Positions 53,382 to 61,723 of a DNA stretch of 64,000 nucleotides are shown here, one piece after another (position 1 is the first letter of the stretch; each line of letters begins with the position of its first letter). The DNA is from Enterococcus ratti. GTDB taxonomy: Bacteria > Bacillota > Bacilli > Lactobacillales > Enterococcaceae. Both the position numbers and the translations under genes were made by a program. The stretch spans positions 1 to 64,000 of the forward strand of contig NZ_JXLB01000005.1 in the NCBI RefSeq assembly GCF_001886195.1. Reading direction: 5' to 3'. The notes under the pieces were generated by a model. It saw only the letters and a program-made list of their open reading frames with translations, had not been told where the DNA came from and ran no database searches.

Positions 53382-55527
53382 TTAGCAAACTCCATTGTAA
53401 TTAGCTAAATTGAAAACTTGGTCAGTTTTTGAAGTAATTAACTCATCATGAGAAACATATATTCTTACACTCGATTTTAGTTTGTTTTCTATAAATTGCA
53501 AAATCTCGATTTTACTTTTTGTATCTAAATTACTAAATGCTTCATCAAGCAATAGTACCTTAGGTTGTTTTAATAGTGCACGTGCAATTGATATACGTTG
53601 TTTCTGTCCGGTTGATAAATTTTCTCCATTTTCCAAAACTATACTATCTATTCCATTTGGAAAATCCTTGACCATTTCGTTAATCCCTAATTTCTCCAAA
53701 ACCTCAGAAAAATAAATTCCATCAACATTAAGGTTCTCAGTTCCTAGGTTTAAATTTTCTCTAATTGTTCCAAACATCAAAAATGGGTTATTTGATGCAT
53801 AAGATATATACTTTCTATAATTTTTAGCATTCTCTTGTAAAAGCTCATCATTGAGAAGAATTGTTCCTTTATCTGGACGATATAGCGAAGATATTATATG
53901 CATGAATGTCGATTTTCCACTACCACTCTCACCTATTAACGCATAAGAGCTTCCTGCTTCAAATCGCAAAGATAAATTTTTTATAATATAGACATCAGAC
54001 GCATAGGAAAAATAAATATTCTTAAATTCAATTGATTTTAAATCTTTTTCATAATCTACAGAATATTCAGCATCTTTCTCACTCACATCATCCATCACAT
54101 CACTTAACTTTCTTATCATTACAATAACATTTTGAATTTCTCGTTGAAAATCAATAATATTTCTAACTGGAGAAGTATAATAAGTTATTAAAGATATAAA
54201 AGCAATCAATGATCCCAAACTTAATTGTTCAGCAACAACTAACGTGCTACCTTGCCATAAAACTAATATGATACCTAATGATTCTAACAAGATAATTAAA
54301 CTGACTTGAATATTTTGCAAAATTACACTGTATTTCCCTGTATTGGTAAATGATTTAGCTTGCCTCATAAATTTTTCTTTAAAAATTTTTTCAATTTGAA
54401 ATAATTTGATTGCTTCAAAACCATTAAAGGTCTCATTCAAAACATTTAATGTTTGAGCATTTTTCTCTATTAATTCATTATTTGTCTTATTTAAAGGCTT
54501 AATAAATATCAAACTTATTACTACATACCCTAACAAAATCCCTGTAGTCACAAAGAATAATTTTTTGCTGATGATGAATAAAATCACCCCACCAGTAATT
54601 GCTACAAATATCTCTAAGAAAATGGACAAAGTAAGTTTAGTAATATATCTGTTGAACTTGTGTCGTGATGTTATAGCGAGTAATTAACTCACCAGAATCT
54701 CTACTTTTTAAATTAACAGCTTTCATATACTGAATTTTATGAAAAAAGTTTTCAAACAAGGTATCATTCATTCTTTTCGATATATTTGCAATAAAAAAAG
54801 CACGAACTATACTAAGAATTGCTTGTAGAATATATAACAAGACTACTGCTAAAATAAGATATTGAAAATTGTATAATATTTCATGAAATGCCGCTTCAAA
54901 AATTGAGTTATGTGCATGATCTTCATGGAATGTCGCTTCATTATTTAATATAAAGGCATCTATAATGCGTTGATAGACAAAACTACCTAAGAATGAAAAA
55001 CAAGAAATGAATAAAGAAAATAAAATAATGACAAAAATAAAATGTTTTTCTTTAAAGAAAATAGTGAAATAATAAGGAACAATATTTTTCTTTTCTTCTT
55101 TAAATTGCTCTGTTTTTGAGAAAACAACCAGATAACCTGCCCAGATTTTCTTAAATTCAGCAAATGAATAATTTCTCATTCCTCTTGCCGGATCAAATAC
55201 TTTTATTCGATCTTCAGTCCAATCTTCTATTACGAAGAAATGAGAAAATCCTGTATCAAGAACAACTAAAGAGATAAAAGGAGTTTTGATTTCCTTATTG
55301 TCTATTGCTTTATGTAACTCCTCTAAATTCCCCTCTAATCCTTGAGCTGTCAACCCTATTTTATTTCCAGCATCAATTAACCCTTGAAGAGTCGTACCTG
55401 TACTATTACTCCTTGTCAAATCTCGAGCTTCTGCTAAAGTCATCCTTCTACCATATAAATTTACTAGAGTAGCGAATGACGCCGCACCACAATCTTTTTG
55501 CTCATTTTGCTTAATTCTTTTGACCAT
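53382..55527 (-). pseudogene. Peptidase-containing ABC exporter (C39 type), split by frameshift
   Basis: The two parts, 54637-55527 and 53382-54629, join into about 715 residues, the normal length. C39 peptidase domain (KRIKQNEQKDCGAASFATLV with the catalytic Cys, FSHFFVIEDW with His, VFDPARG with Asp), six TM helices, then the ATPase (GESGSGKSTFM, LSTGQKQRISIARALL, VLLLDEAFSNLD). Such proteins cut double-glycine leaders and export the peptide. The break is at about 54637-54645, where one extra base after QQIYY brings in a TAA. It may be dead, or a base-call error; all catalytic motifs are kept. Confidence 0.85.
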
Positions 55528-55546
55528 TTATTTTCTTCCCACCTTC

Positions 55547-56190
55547 TTACCAGTTATATTTATAATATCGATTCTTGATTTTAGTATGCATATAAACAAC
55601 TACTGAGATCAATCTCAATAACACTACACAAAAATAGACCAAATCATAATAATAAAAAATACTCAATGGAGGGATAAGATAGAGGATCATCCACTCTGGT
55701 ACAATGATATAATAAACCAGCATATATATTAAATTGATCATCCCTATGCTTAAAACAGTAGCCATAAAGGTTGTTATAATCGCCTCGCCAAGAAGTTCCA
55801 TCGTTAAAACTTTCGGCGACACACCTAAAATCGATTTTATCTTTAAATCTTTCTCCTCTAAAATAGACTCTCTCTTAATTGAGATAATCAAAAAAAGCAA
55901 AAAATATCCCGCACTAGCGATCATCAAGGTAAGGCTACTAATTTCTAAAATAGTAAGAAATAAAACTAAATCATCCCCTGTATTAGAGGTTAATATTTTT
56001 GTCAGCAAAGGTATCCGTTCATTTTCCTTTTCTTGATATGCTCGAAATAGATAAAAGAAAAGATATAGTCGTAACATTATGCCAAAGAGTAGCACCGAAA
56101 AGAAAGTAGATGAAAAAAAACTTGAAAAGATTATTTTTTTTTGACCAATTTCTTTCTTATGATCACTATTGAACTTGATAAACTAGTCAT
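55547..56190 (-). pseudogene. Small ABC transporter permease with N-terminal frameshift
   Basis: The readable part (to 56095) gives 182 residues with four hydrophobic segments and EKDLKIKSILGVSPKVLTME, like the coupling helix and loop of FtsX/MacB permeases. The ATG with AGAGGAG is at 56190 and overlaps the ATPase stop as ATGA, but its frame ends at TAA after an A9 tract; with A10 (or A7) it would continue [16 protein letters not shown]... into the readable part, about 214 residues. The partner of the ATPase next to it, probably for peptide export or self-protection. Confidence 0.65.
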
Positions 56191-56864
56191 AGTTTTTCTC
56201 CTCTTGCTACTTTTTTTAAACTTTGATCTTCAATTTGATAAATATTACATGCTTTATTGGGAGTCAAATCATAGTCATGAGTAACAATTATTATGGTTAT
56301 TTTTCTGGTTATAGCAATTTCGTTAATAATATTGACAATTTCCTGTGATTTATTTGGATCCAAGTTTCCAGTTGGTTCATCAGCAAGAATTATTGAAGGC
56401 TTTTTAATTAATGCTCGAGCAATCGCTACTCGTTGCTGTTCACCCCCAGATAATTGATGACAATAATAATTCAATTTTTCATATATACCTAATTCACAAG
56501 CAATTTTTTCCACATTATATCGGATTTGGTTTAAAGAAATATTCTCTATATGTAAAACATAAGCAATATTTTCAAAGACAGTAAGTGACTCAACTAATTG
56601 AAAGTCTTGAAAAATAAACCCAATTTTACGTCGATTTGTAAGAATACTATGAATAGTATCATATCTTAATGGTTTACCATCTAATTCTATGTTTCCCGAA
56701 ACAACTGGCAATTCACCAAGAATCGCTTTAAGTAAAGTTGATTTACCTTCTCCACTTTTACCAATTATATAATTAGCTTTACCATCAGAAAATGTTGCAC
56801 TTACATTCGTTAGTACTTCTTTCCTCGCTAATGAGTGGATAGTCACATTATGAAATTGGATCAT
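56187..56864 (-). CDS. ABC transporter ATP-binding protein of the peptide cassette
   Basis: 225 residues. Walker [12 protein letters not shown] (Glu replaces the usual Ser or Ala), signature [15 protein letters not shown], Walker [14 protein letters not shown]-loop VTHDYDL. LolD/MacB class, as found with bacteriocin immunity transporters. It lies 12 bp after the lipoprotein gene and is coupled to the permease. Confidence 0.88.
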   Translation of the reverse strand: MIQFHNVTIHSLARKEVLTNVSATFSDGKANYIIGKSGEGKSTLLKAILGELPVVSGNIELDGKPLRYDTIHSILTNRRKIGFIFQDFQLVESLTVFENIAYVLHIENISLNQIRYNVEKIACELGIYEKLNYYCHQLSGGEQQRVAIARALIKKPSIILADEPTGNLDPNKSQEIVNIINEIAITRKITIIIVTHDYDLTPNKACNIYQIEDQSLKKVARGEKL

Positions 56865-56876
56865 GTATACTTCCTC

Positions 56877-57347
56877 CTACTCTAAATAAACATCATAATG
56901 TTTAGTCATTTGTTGATTATTATTATTATTATAATCAAACGTGAAAAGGACGACATCTGATTCTGAGAGTAAGTGAAATTTATAACTTATTTCCCTTTCC
57001 TCATCTAATACAAACGGCTCTACTGACTCAGCCACAAGCATTTTATTGTTTTGTTCTGCACTTATAGAAAAAAGCGACTGATCGATTGTGGTACCGTTAT
57101 CCAATGATTGATTTTTTACAGTCACTGTTAATGAGATAACAACTTCCCCCTCCTCCTCTGCTTGTTCAATTTCTTTTAGCTGAATATCTAAATCAGCCAA
57201 TTTAATAATTTCATTATCAGAAAATGTTTCTAGAATTTTTCCATCTCCGGAATTTCTATTATTTTCTACTAAACTTTCCGGATTCATACAAGCACTTAAA
57301 AGCATTAATAACATCCCCATAAGTAAACTCGCATATAATTTCCGCAT
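56877..57347 (-). CDS. Lipoprotein of the peptide cassette
   Basis: 156 residues. A lipoprotein signal with lipobox LLSAC (Cys 20), then an acidic linker and a beta-rich domain (VVISLTVTVKNQSLDNGT, ISYKFHLLSESDVVLFTFDY) that looks like an immunoglobulin-type DUF4352-like fold. Surface lipoproteins encoded with a small ABC transporter next to a bacteriocin-like peptide often give self-protection; that role is inferred from context. AGGAG precedes the start, right after a terminator-like hairpin. Confidence 0.7.
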   Translation of the reverse strand: MRKLYASLLMGMLLMLLSACMNPESLVENNRNSGDGKILETFSDNEIIKLADLDIQLKEIEQAEEEGEVVISLTVTVKNQSLDNGTTIDQSLFSISAEQNNKMLVAESVEPFVLDEEREISYKFHLLSESDVVLFTFDYNNNNNQQMTKHYDVYLE

Positions 57348-57363
57348 ATTTTATTCATCTCCT

Positions 57364-57394
57364 AAAAAAGAATGCTATAATTTATAGCATTCTT
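57364..57394 (-). terminator. Terminator between peptide gene and transporter genes
   Basis: Perfect stem AAGAATGCTATAA / TTATAGCATTCTT running into six T residues on the minus strand, 40 bp after the small peptide gene and immediately before the lipoprotein ribosome site. This is the usual place for partial termination that keeps precursor levels above transporter levels. Confidence 0.85.
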
Positions 57395-57433
57395 CCATCA
57401 ATTGATTATTATAGCATGCTAAGCTTACTTAGA

Positions 57434-57586
57434 TTACGCCCAGTATGAAATGAAGATATGCAACGAATTGGTTTGAACATGTCGCAAATAGCTCGATTTT
57501 GTACCGCCACCAGCTCCACATACCCAACAATGCCAATGAAATCCGCCTTTAACTGAACGAGCTTCTGTTTCAGTCATTGTCCTCAT
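57434..57586 (-). CDS. Candidate double-glycine peptide precursor (bacteriocin-like)
   Basis: 50 residues. The leader MRTMTETEARSVKGG ends in Gly-Gly; the 35-residue remainder begins FHWHCWVCGAGGGTKSS and ends FISYWA. It has two Cys in CWVC, three Trp and a Gly-rich turn. GGAGG stands 9 bases before the ATG at 57586; a second in-frame ATG is at 57577. The start overlaps the DUF2812 gene by 17 bp. With a C39 exporter, an ABC-lipoprotein set and a terminator downstream, this is the likely cargo peptide. I do not recognise the family. Both other frames stay open beyond about residue 28, so a frameshift in the tail cannot be excluded. Confidence 0.65.
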   Translation of the reverse strand: MRTMTETEARSVKGGFHWHCWVCGAGGGTKSSYLRHVQTNSLHIFISYWA

Positions 57587-58046
57587 AGTAAGGTACCTCC
57601 TTCTTCATAATTGCCATAATATTCATAATATTACAAAAAATAGTAACACTTCTAAAGCACGAAGTCAATAAAACGCATACAAAAGATGGGAAAATTGTAA
57701 TACTGGCTAAGGTTAGATAATATTGCTGATAGTATTTATAATAATTGAATTTCAGTTCGCTATCAGTTAGTAGTCTGTTCCCTTTTTCAGAAACATAATA
57801 AACTTTAGTTAATGCTTTATATTTAATTTTCTTTGAAAGGAGTACTTCCCACCCATTCAAATCCAATGAACACGATTGTTCATCAATTAAATCAATTTTA
57901 CAAGTAATGCTTTTTGGGGTTATTTTTTCAAAATTATAAAATAGCCAACCTTTTCTAATTAATCTGAAACCAGATGCATACATGTTTTGAATATAATCTT
58001 CTTCATTTTCAAGTATCACATTCTTGAAAGGTATAAGTTTTTTCAT
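57570..58046 (-). CDS. DUF2812-like membrane protein
   Basis: 158 residues. An N-terminal soluble part with YIQNMYASGFRLIRKGWLFYNF, then two hydrophobic segments near 110-145. Size, layout and position directly after a PadR gene match DUF2812 proteins, which commonly pair with PadR regulators as membrane partners of unknown function. Its end overlaps the peptide gene. Confidence 0.6.
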   Translation of the reverse strand: MKKLIPFKNVILENEEDYIQNMYASGFRLIRKGWLFYNFEKITPKSITCKIDLIDEQSCSLDLNGWEVLLSKKIKYKALTKVYYVSEKGNRLLTDSELKFNYYKYYQQYYLTLASITIFPSFVCVLLTSCFRSVTIFCNIMNIMAIMKKEVPYYEDND

Positions 58047-58102
58047 CGTTCATTCTGCCCTTCGTTTTCAAAATATTTCTTTGATATAACACAAAATCAA
58101 TG

Positions 58103-58386
58103 TTAAACGTTTTTTTCAACTTCAAGTATATCCATACCTAATTTTGTTACCTTATATATTATTTTCTCATTTATTAAATTAACTTCAATTAGTCCATCTT
58201 CTACCATCCTAGTCAGAACTCCATATAAATTTCCATTACTCATTGTAACCATACCATTACCATTCTTCATTTGCTTTATATCTTTCATAATGCATAACCA
58301 CGTTTTGGACCTATCACAATAGATAGTAAGACATAGCAACTTGAATCAGTCATAGGTACGTATTTGCTAAGAATACCCTCATTCAT
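58103..58386 (-). pseudogene. PadR-family regulator, frameshifted
   Basis: From the ATG at 58386 (AGGTGAG ahead) the protein reads MNEGILSKYVPMTDSSCYVL through GPKRGYAL and stops; the next frame continues IMKDIKQM, MSNGNLYGVLTRMVEDGLIE and YKVTKLG, the PadR winged helix. One missing base near 58293 separates them (GYAIMKDI expected). Full length would be about 95 residues. PadR proteins usually repress their own operon, here the peptide cassette. Confidence 0.78.
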
Positions 58387-58518
58387 TTTCTCACCTATAT
58401 CGCATCCCATATGTCGTTCTACGACCTATGGGATGTATTGCACAAAAAAGTAAAACGCTCGCAATCAGCGATCATTATGATACTATCATTTCATCAATTA
58501 AGAAAAGAGGTGAAAGAA

Positions 58519-58644
58519 ATGGAAGTACATGAAGATATCAATCTAGAGGCAGTGACAGTTAATGTTGACGCTACGAATAGCGAGGAATTTTATCCTGCTC
58601 AAAGCAAAAGTAGTGCCTCAGCAAATTTTGGGTGTGGCCACTAA
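58519..58644 (+). CDS. Short Ser/Gly/Cys-ending peptide, possible RiPP precursor
   Basis: 41 residues from the ATG at 58519, which has GAGGTG ahead. The N-terminal 27 residues are acidic (MEVHEDINLEAVTVNVDATN); the tail SKSSASANFGCGH is Ser-rich with one Cys. This split between an acidic leader and a Ser/Cys tail resembles precursors of modified peptides, but no modifying enzyme is in the window. It is divergent from padR. It may be an orphan, a signalling peptide or a chance frame. Confidence 0.45.
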   Translation: MEVHEDINLEAVTVNVDATNSEEFYPAQSKSSASANFGCGH

Positions 58645-58862
58645 CTTTAGCTATTCGAACAGGTATCGGAATTGTCCCTTACACCACTGGTTAAATGAGT
58701 GTTACGTACAATTATCATAAAAATTCTACCTGTATTTATTTTGTCTATATTTAGGAAATAAGATTTCCGCCTGTTTCTAAGACTAATTGTCACTAAAAAT
58801 TAGATAATGTTTTTTCACCCTAAACTCAGAAACAGTCAGTACGTTGCTACCTGCTTAGAAAT

Positions 58863-59246
58863 TTATTTTTTTGTATCCATCAATTGAATCTTATCCGCTC
58901 TATAGTACATTGGATTGCCAATCATAGATGGCTCTAAATTCACAAATTGACATTTCACACTCTCTTGATTCATAATTTCCTGATTGGTAATCGGATTATC
59001 TAAACTATTCACTGTGACTTGAGTGGCTTTCTTTCTGTAATTCCCTTCTGTGATTGTCACAGAATACTTGTACCCAACAATTTCATCTGTATTGAATTTT
59101 CTTGGTCTCCTGTCCTGTCCTAAAATCGGATTTCCTTGGATATTTGTACGTTCTTCTGTCGCAAACTTTGGCGTTACTTCATCTAATTCAAACGTTGTGC
59201 CAATTGCTGTAAAATCAAAATCCCTCATATTTAACATCTTCGCCAT
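58863..59246 (-). CDS. Small conserved element protein (DUF961-like?)
   Basis: 127 residues, soluble, starting MAKMLNMRDFDFTAIGTTFE and ending YYRADKIQLMDTKK. Length, position after the relaxase gene and general shape recall the YdcP/DUF961 proteins of Tn916- and ICEBs1-like elements, but I see no firm motif. The start overlaps the relaxase gene by 32 bp, so the two are coupled. Confidence 0.5.
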   Translation of the reverse strand: MAKMLNMRDFDFTAIGTTFELDEVTPKFATEERTNIQGNPILGQDRRPRKFNTDEIVGYKYSVTITEGNYRKKATQVTVNSLDNPITNQEIMNQESVKCQFVNLEPSMIGNPMYYRADKIQLMDTKK

Positions 59247-60378
59247 GTTCAGTCATTCCTTTCTCTATTTCTACATTGTTTTTTATTTTCTGACTTTTTG
59301 TTCTATTTTGAATGACTGGAATTAAATCCAGTCGCTGATGCTGAGTGACAAAGTCAATTAGCTTATCCGATAATTCTGGTGTCCAAGAATACTCCTCTCT
59401 CCTACCAACTAACTTAGGAGAAATCGGCACACCTTGTTCCACTAAGAAAAAAATGGCTTGCGTGATCGCAAATCCCCCTTGATAGTGGTACCAATTCAAC
59501 GTGCGATCAAAGGAAGAAATCTCAAAAGTTCGTTGGATAGTTGGTAAAATACTTGGCTTCAAATAATCTGACCACCACCGACATTGTTTCTTGTATGTCG
59601 TATCTGTGTAAAAGGTAATCTCAGTTTGGATAAACCCCCGAATTAAGTTGGTCAATTCTTGTTCCTTCGTCAAATACGCCAACGTTCCAAATAACTGATT
59701 CGCCGTTTGATGTCTTGTTTCTGCTTCTAAGCGAATGGCAGGTGCTTGTTTCAAGAGTTCTTCCCTTGCTTCTTCGTTCAACCCTTTCGTGAGTTCTTTT
59801 GCTTTTTCATAAAACCGAAATAAACACTCTGACCCACCAGCGCCAATTTGTTGCGTTTTGGCTCGTGTTTTCTTGTCATACTCACTATCAATCAGTTTCG
59901 TTGTTCGCCCCTTAGATAGAAATTGCTTGCGTTTAACTTTGCCAATAATCAAATCTAAGGAAAAAAATGGCTGTTCATTATAATCATCTAAGGCTAAATC
60001 TAATCGCTTAACATCAAAAACAAACGCAGTCATTAAGGCATATTGATGGAACCGCCAAGCCAATGATTGAAAAACGAGTGCTGTTGAATCAGAAGCCAGC
60101 ATTGCCCATTCATACATTGTACAGGCTTGTCCACTCATGACAAGGGTTCCTCGTTGATAAGCGTGTTCCTCTTCTTGAAACGTATAGTATTTCATTGACC
60201 CACAACTGTACACCACCTCATAGTCTTCATGTTTTAAGTAGGCGGATTGTACAGATACACAATCTAAGCTGATTTGAAGCAATTGTGAAAAAACTTCTTC
60301 CCAAGAAATATTTTGGCAAACAATTTGCAGCCAATCGACTTTTCCAATCACATTTTCTACTACTGTTGTTCCTTTCAT
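59215..60378 (-). CDS. MobT-type relaxase / Rep_trans replication initiator
   Basis: 387 residues. It resembles the Tn916 Orf20 / rolling-circle Rep_trans family, which nicks at oriT and can start plasmid-like replication: VDWLQIVCQNISWEEV at the start, DVKRLDLALDDYNEQPFF with the conserved acidic motif, CLFRFYEKAKEL, and IRLEAETRHQTANQLFG. The frame opens at 60474, but AAGGAGGTG lies ahead of the ATG at 60378. It lies downstream of an oriT-like hairpin. Confidence 0.78.
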   Translation of the reverse strand: MKGTTVVENVIGKVDWLQIVCQNISWEEVFSQLLQISLDCVSVQSAYLKHEDYEVVYSCGSMKYYTFQEEEHAYQRGTLVMSGQACTMYEWAMLASDSTALVFQSLAWRFHQYALMTAFVFDVKRLDLALDDYNEQPFFSLDLIIGKVKRKQFLSKGRTTKLIDSEYDKKTRAKTQQIGAGGSECLFRFYEKAKELTKGLNEEAREELLKQAPAIRLEAETRHQTANQLFGTLAYLTKEQELTNLIRGFIQTEITFYTDTTYKKQCRWWSDYLKPSILPTIQRTFEISSFDRTLNWYHYQGGFAITQAIFFLVEQGVPISPKLVGRREEYSWTPELSDKLIDFVTQHQRLDLIPVIQNRTKSQKIKNNVEIEKGMTEHGEDVKYEGF

Positions 60379-60502
60379 TTTCTCACCTCCTTGCGAAATA
60401 ATTGATCGCTCTTGCAATTTTTGGAACGGCGTATAAACGGCATGAATCAGGTATTTTAACGAACGATCGTCCATTCATTTTTGGTTTTTTTGTAAGAATC
60501 GA

Positions 60503-60589
60503 AGGTGCTGTTAGGTGCTGTTAGACAGTCACCTCACAAGATACACGACAACGCCAGCACTTTCCCTTCGGCCGTGCTGCCGCTGTCGT
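60503..60589. other. Candidate oriT / replication origin of the element
   Basis: A tandem decamer AGGTGCTGTT (60503-60522) is followed by a GC-rich hairpin with 16-base arms (60545-60560 with 60574-60589, 14 of 16 paired) and a 13-base loop. It lies about 125 bp upstream of the relaxase start, where MobT elements keep their nick region. The nick site itself is not recognised. Confidence 0.5.
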
Positions 60590-60631
60590 CCTTCGGTTCT
60601 TTAAATAGCTGCTAAACCTATGTGCCCCACA

Positions 60632-60892
60632 TTATCGTTGATACTGAAGCAGCCATTCTCGGACAGCACATTTGCTGTAAAGAACCATTCCGCTATCTAA
60701 GCGAATCTCAGGGCAACCATGATTGACCCAATCCTTCAAAGTATTGACACTGATATCGAAATACTCGGCACAATACTTTTGCTTGACGATATCATGAGAT
60801 TCTTTTGCCATTTCTAAGGCTTCTTGCATCATCGCAAACGCATGATTAAAGTTTTCCTTTTGCCAACAGACTAAACTTTCTTCAATACTCAT
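60632..60892 (-). CDS. Excisionase-like DNA-binding protein
   Basis: 86 residues. YFDISVNTLKDWVNHGCPEIRL is a MerR/Xis-type winged-helix motif, and VLYSKCAVREWLLQYQR completes the usual small excisionase or helix-turn-helix form. Near the integrase and relaxase of the element it probably helps excision, but a regulatory role is possible. AAGGAG precedes the start. Confidence 0.6.
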   Translation of the reverse strand: MSIEESLVCWQKENFNHAFAMMQEALEMAKESHDIVKQKYCAEYFDISVNTLKDWVNHGCPEIRLDSGMVLYSKCAVREWLLQYQR

Positions 60893-61069
60893 TCGCTTCT
60901 CCTTTCTACAACCGAAATTTCTAGTTGACTAACTGGTTGTTTACACTTATACTATAAATAGATATTTTAGTTTTATTAATACAACAGTTAGTGTATTTAT
61001 TTATAACTAAAACTATTGATAATTGATGTTTTAAAAAAACTAAAAGTATAACAAAAAGGAGGATTGCTT
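60893..61069. promoter_or_regulatory. Divergent control region between Xis-like and XRE genes
   Basis: 177 bp holding several copies of AACTAAAA or its complement TTTTAGTT and of TTAGT-like half-sites. This fits binding by the XRE regulator encoded to the right and control of both directions. Confidence 0.45.
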
Positions 61070-61681
61070 ATGTTAGAAAACTTTAGCCGAAACGTCGCAA
61101 GATTGAGGAAGTTAAAAAAGCTCTCTCAACAAGAATTGGCGGATATGATTGGTGTAAACAAACAAAGCATTTCAAATATCGAACGTGGCGAGCGTTTTGT
61201 AACTGGTGAAAACTTAGACCGCTTGGCAGAAGCTTTAGAGGCAAATGCAGTACAATTATTTGGGACTGAGGAGGAAATCGCTGCCTTAGATGTCCCTAAA
61301 GTCTATGAGCAGATTACAACCTATGAAGAAAAACTAGATATGATTCATTCCTTTGCTAGAAATGCCACGATTGGTTCAGAAGTATCGAATATCATCGATC
61401 ACTATGCGGACCAAGTAAGTAGAATTTACGATTTTATGAGTAGCTATACGAATAACAAAGACTTTGCAAACCAATTAGATCAAGTTGCTGACGATGTTCA
61501 AAGGATTACTGAGTTTTTTGAGGGTAAAGTCATTTTGAATGACAAGGGAGTTCCTGTTTATGATGGCAATTATCAACCAAAGCGAACGCCCAGCTTAAAC
61601 TCACTAATTTCACGAGAAGATTTGGAAAAAATGTCGGATCAAATTTATTTCATTAAGCAGAATAAGGATGTATTAAACTAA
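61070..61681 (+). CDS. XRE-family transcriptional regulator
   Basis: 203 residues. N-terminal helix-turn-helix (about 5-60) with LSQQELADMIGVNKQSISNI; the rest is helical with no recognised domain. Probably the element's master repressor. The frame opens with a TTG at 61064, but AAGGAGG lies 7 bases before the ATG at 61070. Followed 42 bp later by the integrase remnant. Confidence 0.85.
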   Translation: MLENFSRNVARLRKLKKLSQQELADMIGVNKQSISNIERGERFVTGENLDRLAEALEANAVQLFGTEEEIAALDVPKVYEQITTYEEKLDMIHSFARNATIGSEVSNIIDHYADQVSRIYDFMSSYTNNKDFANQLDQVADDVQRITEFFEGKVILNDKGVPVYDGNYQPKRTPSLNSLISREDLEKMSDQIYFIKQNKDVLN

Positions 61682-61723
61682 TTATCTTTCCTATGTGCCC
61701 CACACAATAGGAGGAACAATTAA

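Noticed and set aside
53189-53404. 71-codon plus-strand frame at the left end of the element
   Set aside because: No ribosome site; it overlaps the 3' end of the C39 exporter and has no recognisable product.
54637-55527. C39 half considered as a stand-alone bacteriocin peptidase
   Set aside because: It already contains the first TM helices, and the next frame continues the same protein without a gap, so it is one broken exporter.
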